Origin: Pelargonium nanum
Lineage: Eukaryota > Streptophyta > Magnoliopsida > Geraniales > Geraniaceae
Direction of reading: 5' to 3'
Assembly (NCBI GenBank): GCA_036897485.1
Contig: JAYMTF010000255.1
Span: 1 to 42,582 of the forward strand
DNA: 42,582 nucleotides
Part shown: positions 24,569 through 33,883 of the stretch, one piece after another
How the letters are laid out: each line of letters begins with the position of its first letter
Position numbering within the stretch: position 1 is the first letter of the stretch
Program-made: the position numbers and the translations under genes
Notes under the pieces: model-generated
The model's input: the letters and a program-made list of their open reading frames with translations, nothing else
Told to the model about the DNA's origin: nothing
Databases searched by the model: none

Positions 24569-24953
24569 GGGCATCCACAATGGTTCTAAACAAGAGGTTA
24601 ATAGCATAAGCAGTTGTGCCCTAACCCATGATTTTTTTTGTATAAAGCTTAATACCTATTAAAAGGTTAATATTCACTAACCTTTTGATATGAAGAATGC
24701 AATTGTTATTTGTCAAAAAATGACTTTTATACTTTTTGTTTATTACTTTTTTAGTGCAGATTCATTTTCATGGTAACATTTTGTTTTTACGTTTAAATTA
24801 AAAAAACTATTATTTTAATGAGATACAATATAGTGGGACCAAGCTATTAAGCTAACCATTGCAAGGTATAAATATCATCATTTTAATAAGATGATGTGTA
24901 CATATTGGATCCACTTTTATTAACATTTTAAATGTTAACCACTGTGGTTGCTC
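24569..24953. mobile_element. Tourist/Harbinger-like MITE with TAA target duplication
   Basis: The element of 385 bp begins GGGCATCCACAATGGTT. It ends with the reverse complement of GAGCAACCACAGTGGTT. Both flanks carry TAA (24566-24568 and 24954-24956), the 3-bp duplication typical of PIF/Harbinger elements. The interior is AT-rich without coding capacity. Confidence 0.75.
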
Positions 24954-25439
24954 TAACATTATTTACAATTTGTTATCTTAAAAAATTAGTCTTAAATCCT
25001 AAAAATAGGAACACTTTTTGACCTCTAGAAACAAACAAATTCTTACAATAATTTATGAAATTGCATGCAACTTTATTTTTATAGATTTTTTTTTGTATTT
25101 GGTCCATTACTTTTAAAGAAAAACGTCTATTTTTGAAGTCATAAATTTTTCTCTTATTTCAATATAGGTTTTGCTTTTAGTTTCCTAGAAGTTAGTGAGT
25201 TTAAATGTATGCACTTAATTTTTTAGAAAGTCTTTTTAACATTTGAGTTTGTGGTCTTAAAAGAACAAAAATTGATTTTCAAGTCAAACTTATTAGAAAC
25301 TCTTTCTTATTAATTAGCTTTGACTTTAATGCAAGAGACTCTAATGGTTTAAACAAGACGTTTTAGGATAGTTCTGTTGTATTTGAAAAGATATTATAAC
25401 TTTTTGATACATGACAGTAACATTTGTCTTGGATCCAAA

Positions 25440-26310
25440 TAAATTTCTCGTGAATCGAGAATCGGCAATATTGAATAAAGAATTTAGATGTTTTTAGAAA
25501 AAATATATATTTGAAGAATAGTTTTAGACCTAATAATCATGAGACTATTTAAGAAAAAATTTAGAATCCGAAAAAATAATAATTCTAGACTAATTGGAGA
25601 CGTAAAAATCTTGAAAGATGGCAAAAAAACGGAGAATTCGACAAAAGGTATAATTGAATAATGATTTCAGGTGTAATAATCTCGGTATGCGGCAAAAGAA
25701 AAAGAGAATCCAGAAAAGTACTATTGAAGAATGATTTTAGACGTAATAATTCAAAAGATCACAATGAAAAATTGTTGAAGAATGCGACAAAAAACATTTG
25801 TGAAGAATGATTTAAGACGCAATAACTATGAGAGACCGCACAAGTACAAGAAAAAATGAGAATCCGACAAAAAATATTCTTGAAAAATGATTTTAGATGT
25901 AATAACTACAAGAGACCGCCAAAGTTTTTTTTTTTTTGAGATCCTAACAAACAAAAATATTCTTGAAAAATTATTTTAGACGCATTAGTTTTGAGAGACG
26001 GACAAATAATAAAAATTAGAGTATCCGACAAAAAATATTCTCGTATAACTGATTTTAGACGCAATAACTCCGAGTGGCCGCCAAAGAGAATTAAATGAAG
26101 AATCCGACAAAAAATATTATTGCGTAATGGTTTTAGATGTAATAATCTTCAGACGTGACAATTCCGAGATATCGAAGGATCCGACAAGAGAATTCTTCAA
26201 AAATGATCTTAAATGTAATAATATCGAGATACCACCAAAGAAAATAAAAGAATCCAACAATAAAATCTTGAATAATAATTTTTGACGTAACAATTGAGAG
26301 AGACAGTAAG
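25440..26310. repeat. Degenerate tandem repeat, ~70-85-bp units, about eleven copies
   Basis: A recurring unit has the landmarks GAATCCGACAAAAAATATTC, TTGAAAAATGATTTTAGACG, TAATAACT.CGAGAGACCGC and CAAAG. The GACGTAATAA-type anchor occurs near 25528, 25599, 25670, 25740, 25816, 25896, 25979, 26058, 26135, 26214 and 26284. Units in the middle (25800-26130) are the best preserved and the edges are more decayed. Stops occur in the forward frames inspected, so this looks like a non-coding minisatellite. Confidence 0.8.
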
Positions 26311-28352
26311 AAAAATTGTTGTTAAATCCTTGTAAAAACTTTCCTCTTATACAGATACGTCTCACTTTAGTAAATGTATTTTGGTTTGAGTTATTTTGTG
26401 AAATTTATTTATTTTTAATGAATAAAGATTGAAGTTGAAAAATTTGGATTTAAAATTGAGGGGCCTCAAAATCCGTATTTTAGTGAATTCGGATAGCATA
26501 AAATTACTCGGTTGATTTTAGGCTCAAATAAAACAAAAATCCGCACATTTAATATGTAAAACTCAAAATTTGATTCAAAACTCGCAACTCACATCCTTTT
26601 AAGATTGGATCCGAGGTTAAAGTTCAGACCCAATCCAAAACCCGAAATTTCATTTCTAATGTAGATAATAATTATAAAAATTGTCAAACAATTTTTGGGT
26701 AAGACGGTCTAAAAGAACTCACATTTTTTATTTTGCGTGAAACTCAAAATTCAATCTGCATCTTGCACTCATTTTATCCCGACTTGAGTTAAGCATTCCA
26801 CTACCAAACTCCAAATAAATTACCGAATTTTGATTCGAAACCGAGATTGCTATAGTGACTAAAATGTCGTACAAACGATCTCAAAACAACAAATTACAGC
26901 CTACTCACAAAACTATGGAGACAATTGAAAAAATATATATATTTTTGTTTCTTTTTGTTAAACCAATATTCTTTTTAAAAAGTCATTTTAACAATTGAGT
27001 GTGCAATGAGACAATGGGAGAGAGACAAAGAAAACTTTTTAACTTTTTTTTTTGTTTAGGTGACGGAAATTCCAAGGGAAGGCCACATAATTGATTTGAT
27101 TCTTTAATTAAAAACAATTAATTTATAGCAAATAGATGTGTGTAGGAGGTGAAAGAGGCAAGAGGTGGTCTAATAAAGTAATGCATTATAAGATCTATAT
27201 GTTTATTATTTGTTTCTAGATTGGCTTAGATTCTTGTGATTTGGGTTGCCTCTAGAGGAAGGCTTTGAGGCATAGGCTTGGCTTTGGTGGGTTGTAATCA
27301 TTAATGAATCAATCTGCATTATCGGAGTTGTCAATTCGAGTTTCGGGTCGGGATCTACTGTAAACGCTTAGTTCGAACTTGATTTAAGAGAATTGAGTTT
27401 CTTCGGATTGCGGGTTATGATTTTTATGTGCATGGTTACAACTTACAATTGACAATTTGAGTTTCTAATTTTAATGCTAGACTCGAATTTTATGTGAATG
27501 CTCTATTAGAGTTGACAAATCAATTTTTTAGTTGGGTTTTTATGAGTTTGCGTTGAAAATATCTAACCTATATTCAAACCGAAAAGGAGACGAGTTGGAA
27601 ATTTTGAATTGTGTTTCGAGTTATGCGTTTAAGATTTGTGGGTTACCACTCGGCCAAATCTGAACTAACCGAAACTTTACATTAGAGTTAGCATTTTGCA
27701 CTAGACTTTTGTGGGGACAAAATATGAAACTTTACTCATTACCATAATAAGAGTTCCACTAGGGACACATGACATTAAGCCAAAACTTACAACTAACAAT
27801 TTGAGTTTTAAATTAGGTTCAAGTTAAAAAATGTTAAACCTAAATTTTATCAGATAAAAAGTTTGGAGTTAGTTCAAATTCTTGTGATTTGGGTAAATTC
27901 GATTCGAGTTTTGGTTCACATATTTTCGGTTTTATGAAGAAAATACTTACATTGAACTCGAATTGAAAATGCGTGGGTTTGTTTGTGTGGTGAATTTCAT
28001 ATGCGCGGGAAGCTTATTCAACTTGGTTCTGTTTAAATTTTGTAATCTTATTAAATTAAATATGTTTAATTTATTGTATAAGTTATAATAAAGACACATG
28101 TCACACAAATAATGTGCCACTTGTCATACTCACAACACAAGATGTACTTTCCAGCCTAGCATGTATAATAATAAAAATCATACCTTATTTGCATGAAAAG
28201 CAAAAAGATAAAATAAAAATAAAGACAAAAAAAGAAGAGATCTGTTGTCCAACTTGAAGATTTAGCTTGCTCCATACTTCATATATATTGTATGTATATT
28301 TTTTTTCTCCCTCTTGCATGGCTAGAAAGCAATAATAGTAATTTAAATAAAC

Positions 28353-28374
28353 AATATATATATATATATATATA
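28353..28374. repeat. AT microsatellite
   Basis: An uninterrupted (AT) run of about eleven units. Similar shorter runs occur at 2080-2092, 28540-28550 and 31592-31612. Confidence 0.9.
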
Positions 28375-28859
28375 GCAATATAGCATCATTTATTTTTATT
28401 TTGCTCCATTGATGACGTCTAATATATAACATTAATGAATAGTCTAATTGAGTGACAAGTGTCAATAGAACCGTTACTAATAAAATAAAAATAAATGAAT
28501 AAATCCCGACTTAGATAATTATTTATATTTTTTAATATATATATATATACCATTAAAAAATTAGTTAGTCTTGTGCTTAACTTTTTTTTTTGTCTTTCTC
28601 TACAACGTTTATATTTTAAGTACATAGGCTGTCTTACTCTAATATTAATCCATCATTAATGATCATATTGAAAAATTTATAACATAATTAAAAAATCTCT
28701 AATAATAAAGACTCGTGCAAAGCCCATTTTAAAAACTAGTTATTAAACATAGATCATTAGTAATACATGTATCTATTTCTACGAAATTTAATTTGACTAT
28801 AAATTTATTTGTGAATGTCATGGGCACGATGAATAACATTAATAAGAGAACAAAATTAT

Positions 28860-29310
28860 GTATGTCCAAGGCCCAACCCAAAGATTTGTCACACATTTTG
28901 TGGAAGTATATAGAGCATTGTGCGACTTAAGATTTCAACCATCTTAGGAGGTTTCTAGATTTTTATGGAGTAATTCATAGTTTCTTAGAATTAGCAGAAT
29001 ATTCTAGAGGAATAATCTTAGCCGTAGATTGTGATATTGTACTTTAGATCTAGTTGTTAATCTTGTAAGTCTTGTAGTATAAATAAGGGAGAACTTCATT
29101 TTCTCAAACCACCTCAGAAGATCTAATTATTCTCGAGTAATAAAAGGCTATATTTTCATGTTCTTTGCCTTTTTCTTTGCTTGCTAAATGTTCTCTTTCT
29201 CTCTTACAATGCAAATAGTCTACGTGTCGAACGCTTAATCGTTATGTACACTTGCTTAGCTTCACATGATTTGTTTTGCATAACAACATATTTTGATTTG
29301 AGTATTAGAA
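28860..29310 (+). mobile_element. Possible degraded Ty1/copia LTR
   Basis: The stretch looks like a copia LTR in word order: TCTAGAGGAATAATCTTAG, a TATAAATAAGG TATA box near 29079, and TTCATTTTCTCAAACC. A TAATAAAAGG polyadenylation-like word follows near 29138, then a pyrimidine-rich end. GTATTAGAAC at about 29301 weakly resembles the TGGTATCAGAGC primer-binding site. There is no pol ORF downstream, so it would be a solo or heavily decayed LTR. The exact ends and target duplication were not found. Confidence 0.4.
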
Positions 29311-30353
29311 CAAAATGAATCACCATATTGAATCAATTGTCAAGGCTTGTGACCCAAGTAAACAAAGGGTAATAACATATTTTCATATGTATGTCTCTTG
29401 TGCTTGTACTATCCTCGGAGAGTTGAGATGAGGCAATAGCTGGCTCGAGGTAGAGAAGATACAAAATGGGAGAAGAGAAAAGAGGAAGAGAGAAGCGATA
29501 TGAAAATAATGGTTATTGCACTAGATACAGCCGCAATATGGTTCCAACCAAATGCCAACCATTTTTGATTTGGTTTTGGCCAAGCATTTCTAATTTGGTT
29601 TTGGTTTTCAATTTAAGAGGAAAGTTTTTATTTTTAATTGGTGAAGCCTTTTACGTCAAGCTCGGTCCAAGCCCAAAATCGTGGTTGTAGATATATAACC
29701 ATATATATATAAAAATAGTAAGAATTTGTATTTGATATATATAAAATGCACTAATACAAAAAAGGAAGTGGGCTTGGTTTTAGAAAAACAAATAGCCCTA
29801 ATCAAACAAATGGAAAAGGATAACATGAAAAACGACTATTCAATTAAACGACCAAAATGCCACCTTAGTGACAATAAGATCAAGCGGTAGTTTACATTGC
29901 ACGTCAGCCCACATAAAAAAACACGAGTGATTAAAGAACACATACTGACCTGAAAGAAAAAAACGCCAAGAGATGTATCATCTTTTGTGCATATAAGTAT
30001 TTTTTTACCACATTTTCTTGGCAAATAAAGAGTCACCAACAAGAGAAATATACTTATTTTTTATTATTTGAAATTGATATAGAGGCTATCTATCTCACCC
30101 AATAATTCTCATATGAGAGATTTACTTTGGGTCATATACACTAATACAAAAGAGAATTTGAACTTTTGCATAACAAAAGCCCAAAGAAGGAAAAGAAAAG
30201 TAGAAAATATTACATGTGATTTCTTGTTTACTAAATCACGATCATTTAAGTAATGACTAAATTGTCTTTCCAATAACAGTAAGATCAAATAGTAGATCAG
30301 ACGTCACATCAGTCACGTACTTGTGAAGACAAGAGGCATACACTACCAAGTGA

Positions 30354-32143
30354 TCAATGAAAGTTGACATTGGCCTGATAAGTCAACCCTACATGCCAAT
30401 TTGAAGGAGCAACATTCCAAGCTATGATGGTTTCTTTGGTAGTGTAGGAGGTGAGCTTGAAGGAAAGAGATTGGCCTCCAAGAGTTGCAAATGCTTGATA
30501 AGAAGCTCCCCAATTGTGGCTCATGCTAACCCAACCAGTCTTGCTTCCTCTAACCCACATGTTGGCAAGGTCACCTCCTCCTCCCACATTCATCACATAC
30601 ACCAACAACCAATACCCATTTCCTTGGAATTGGAATCTAAGCCCTCCACTCCTTATACATGGAACCCTACAAAAAAAAACAAGAATTAAGCACAATTTGA
30701 GAAGACCAAGTTATGAACATAGAATAGTATGGACTCTATTTGAGTTGACTTTTATGTATAAGTTAGACGATGAGAAATAATATTGTGAAAAAAGATCGAA
30801 CATTTTCCTATTCAACAAGTCGTATATTCAACCGTCAAAAGCAAGAATAATTCACAAACTCTACTAATCACATGATAGTAGAACATATAAAAATAAAATT
30901 CGTTGACCCGGTCAAACTCAGTTTGACCGTCGCTTAATACCATGTGAAAACAATGTCGATTCACTAGTCAAAATGGACTAATTGATCTGGTTTTCACAAT
31001 TTGATAGTTCGATCGATCTGCCTAATTCTAAATCACTATCGAAATTCTCCAACAACAGTTCGTTAATCGAAGCAATGATCAGTACCTGCGATACGCAACG
31101 GGAATGATTCCGGCCTTCCATTGAGCAATCTTCATGAAAGCTGGCTTGGCCATGTCAAAATGAACCCTAGGAGGGTTGCACCACCCACCATTGTTGGAGT
31201 CCTCAGACCAATTGGGTGGGCAGAGATTTGTAGCAGTCACAGTGGTGAAGGGAACATTTGAGTAACATGCTTTTGATTGTACACACTTTAATTGAAAACA
31301 TGTTCCACAACCATAGCCATTGTCAAATAGTGTTGAGCTCAATGCAACAGTGTCTGTCCCATAACCATGTGAAATCAAGTTTCCATATCCACAGGCTCCT
31401 CCTGTAAACAAAGAAGAAGATAATAATAAAAATTAACAGTTAGTAGAGAGTTGGTGAATAAGTCAAGTAGCTGTAAATTCATTGTCGTTTTATGATAGGT
31501 TGCGAGTTTTGAGTAAGGTGACTTTCAAATCGAGTACTGAGATTGTTTTAAATCATCGTCGATATAATTTCGTGAAAGAACATGTGATATTTACATATAT
31601 ATATATATATACCGTAAAACTGTCTGAAATGAAATTTGATAGAAACTACTTTTCGTGATTTATATATTTTTAAAATTCAAGTAATTGTAGTTTAGAGAAA
31701 AAAGATCACTTTCAACCATGATTTATTGGCTGAGAGTCTCAGCCAATAAATCATGACCAATTAGGTGTTCATATCATCGATTAACACCCATACCCGCCCC
31801 AATGAATTTTGGGGCGCAGAACGCCCTTCTGGATCCATTTTGTTTGTCTCTTGACTGAGATTCCTGATACTCTTGTAATTTATGTTATGAATGAAAATGA
31901 ATATGTTTTCACGTAAACATGATTACTTATCGTTTTCTAAACAATAAAACAACAAGAAAAACAATCAAAAGTTCTCAAGCATTACGTACCCATAGTCGCT
32001 GAAGCAGACTCGTCACCATAAAACGTAGCGTGGGCAAGGGACCACCGACTAGGTCGAAAAACCACAGCAAATGCTGGCCTAGAAATGATTGCTAGTGAAC
32101 ATACCATCAAGAAGAAGCTCCATGAATGCAAGAAAGAAGCCAT
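30354..32143 (-). CDS. Alpha-expansin, EXPA7/EXPA18-like (root-hair clade)
   Basis: Secreted wall-loosening protein acting non-enzymatically on cellulose-xyloglucan contacts. Three exons (transcription order): 31990-32143, 31086-31401 and 30354-30666, in phase, give 260 residues, normal for an EXPA. Residues 1-26 form a signal peptide ending RPAFA. The GH45-like domain starts [20 protein letters not shown] (38-57), has a regular series of cysteines, and keeps the HFD motif (132-134). The C-terminal CBM63-type domain (about 160-260) has the expected aromatic residues and WGASYQAF. The FYGDE and [12 protein letters not shown] words resemble Arabidopsis EXPA7/EXPA18, which are expressed in root hairs. 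The start at 32143 is chosen over an upstream in-frame ATG at 32206 because the latter would sit at the predicted transcription start and lacks a signal peptide. Confidence 0.93.
31717..31815. repeat. Perfect 39-bp hairpin and two smaller hairpins in expansin intron 1
   Basis: Arms CATGATTTATTGGCTGAGA (31717-31735) and its exact complement (31737-31755) are separated by a single G. Next come GGTGTT/AACACC (31764-31769 and 31783-31788). Then come GCCCCAA/TTGGGGC (31796-31802 and 31809-31815). No coding role. Possible remnant of a fold-back element. Confidence 0.9.
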
Positions 32144-32231
32144 GGCTATGAAGTTCTTCAAGCTTCTTCTTCTTGTTCTTGTTGTTGTTGAGAAGATACA
32201 ATACAATGATCATTGACTTGTAGGCATTGCC

Positions 32232-32240
32232 TTTATATAA
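32232..32240 (-). promoter_or_regulatory. TATA box of the expansin gene
   Basis: On the sense strand TTATATAAAG lies about 90 bp upstream of the chosen ATG. A transcription start about 30 bp downstream would be near 32205, leaving a leader of about 60 nt rich in CAA and GAA triplets. Confidence 0.65.
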
Positions 32241-32277
32241 TGTTCAAGCCATGCATGAACCCTAGTTTTTTTTAGCA

Positions 32278-32294
32278 AACGTGACCCTCACTAA
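32278..32294 (-). promoter_or_regulatory. Root-hair element (RHE) of the expansin gene
   Basis: The sense strand reads TTAGTGAGGGTCACGTT, a complete match to the published root-hair consensus WHHDTGNNN(N)KCACGWH in its four-N form. It lies about 40 bp upstream of the TATA box. In Arabidopsis this element binds RSL-type bHLH factors and directs root-hair expression of EXPA7 and EXPA18. Confidence 0.65.
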
Positions 32295-33700
32295 GTTATT
32301 AGCGTCTCTCAAATTCAAATATAGCCAATTTTATTTATTGTTTTTTATTATGTTGGTGGAAGTCAAATAATTGAAATATTAAGTTTATTCAAGGTCCAAC
32401 CAAATAGTACCAACATTTAGATTTTAGAGAAGATAATATGGGTATTGAATTCGAGTTTAAGCCGGGTAATGGGTTGGAATGATCTAACCCGAAAGGAATT
32501 TTAGCTCATCAGTGTGAAATACTGAAATTAATGTACAGTTAGTCCAATTTAAAATCTGTTTGAGTTTATTTTATCGCCAAACCAACAAAATATAGATCGA
32601 ATGTTGGAGTTATGGTCAGATTTTCTCGATTAGAAAGACTGAATTTGAATCTAATCAAAAGAGACACTTGTAGATCATACAAAATGTGTAGATTGTTCAC
32701 CCCGTCCAAAAATCTATTGGATCCATTTTACACAACTCGAACCCAAAAATTAGTTTGATCGACTTGAATTGATCTGGTCGATTTTATGTAAACGACATTC
32801 ACAAAAATGTTGATATGGTTTCGGGTGCTCGCAGATTCCGATCTATATTCTAGATGGAGAAGGATTGGTTGATCAGACGGTTGATATGGTGTTTTGGGTT
32901 TTTTGTGTGCGTTAGGAGAGATAGGGTGCATAGAACCTAGTGTGCATGTATGCACTGGATAATTAACTCAAATAAACGTGTTCGCACGTTAAGCATTCTG
33001 GTCGGTCCGTACGGTCTGCCTAGGATATATTTTTAAAATAAAAATAAATAAAATTTTGAAGTACATTGAATGGTTGAAAATGAATCTAAAAATAAATTGT
33101 GGAAAATGAAATACGGAATAAAAATAAGATTTTTTATTACAACAATATTGATAGGTGTAGTAATAAAAATATCAGTAACTAATAAAAAATATTACCTTAA
33201 TTATTTACACTCTTTATAATGAATTAAGTAATTAAGTTGATTTGAATTGATAAGTTGATTACTTTTTCCCTAAAAAAAGTAATTCAACGTTTTCCTTGAA
33301 AGTTATTATTTGGTTCTATTAGATATTATTTGATCCGGTCAGGGACAGTTTTATTCCGGTTCATTCATGCCTTTAAAAATTAAAATATATTCTAATTTTG
33401 TCCTAAAAGATGTATCTCTGATTCTGTTTTGAGAAAAACCAAGAAGAATTTAGTTAATATGATATATTTACTATAACATTCTCATGATACTAACTAAATT
33501 ATTATAAAAATATTATTGACATTAATACATAACTAACTTCCCAGGATATAAAATTTGACAATTCAAGAAAAATCAAGACCCATTTTGTTCCGAGGGAATA
33601 TATTTATTTTTTGTTCTAATTCGGATAAATTCAAATCGGTCTAATTTGTGTCATACTCAATTTACTACTTGAAAAAATATATTTTGTATTATTATTAATT
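32295..33700. other. Intergenic region between the divergent expansin and SAP18 genes
   Basis: No gene seen. The first half has repeat-like words (GGGTTGGAATGATCTAACCC near 32470) and the second half is very AT-rich. Both neighbours are transcribed away from it, so it holds both promoters. Confidence 0.45.
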
Positions 33701-33718
33701 TAGTAATTCTAATTATAT

Positions 33719-33815
33719 TGGGCTTAATATAAGCCCATTATAGTAAATATTGGGCCAATCTTGGTGTACAATTAGAGGCCCAATATGAGTAACATAAAAG
33801 AGGCCTTGTGGCCCA
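33719..33815 (+). promoter_or_regulatory. Cluster of five site II (TGGGCC/T) elements at the SAP18 promoter
   Basis: TGGGCT at 33719, AGCCCA at 33732, TGGGCC at 33751, GGCCCA at 33777 and GGCCCA at 33810. Site II elements bind TCP factors and mark promoters of growth-related housekeeping genes. The cluster ends about 70 bp before the SAP18 ATG, so some copies may be in the leader. Confidence 0.6.
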
Positions 33816-33883
33816 TTTCCAGAGTCCTCTGGAGTCTTATAGAAGCAGAGAAGCGAACAGAGAAGACGAAGAAGAAGAAGAAG

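Larger units (their letters stand above)
23608..30353. other. 6.7-kb gene-poor region between the FZR and expansin genes
   Basis: No protein gene supported. Contents are a hAT-like repeat (23887-24156), a Harbinger-like MITE (24569-24953), and a long degenerate tandem repeat (25440-26310). A GAGTTGTCAATTCGAGTTTC-type repeat area lies at 27325-28000, an AT microsatellite at 28353-28374, and a possible copia LTR at about 28860-29310. Two GC-poor ORFs of 60-80 codons lack any recognisable sequence. Confidence 0.5.

Noticed and set aside
25440..26310. CRISPR-like array
   Set aside because: Units diverge throughout, there are no unique spacers between identical repeats, and the DNA is a plant nuclear genome.
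29466..29690. 74-codon ORF in the gene-poor region
   Set aside because: No conserved motif, no splice context and downstream of a likely LTR; treated as chance.
30471..30780. Plus-strand ORFs across the last expansin exon
   Set aside because: Antisense of the CBM63 coding exon; they lose meaning outside it.
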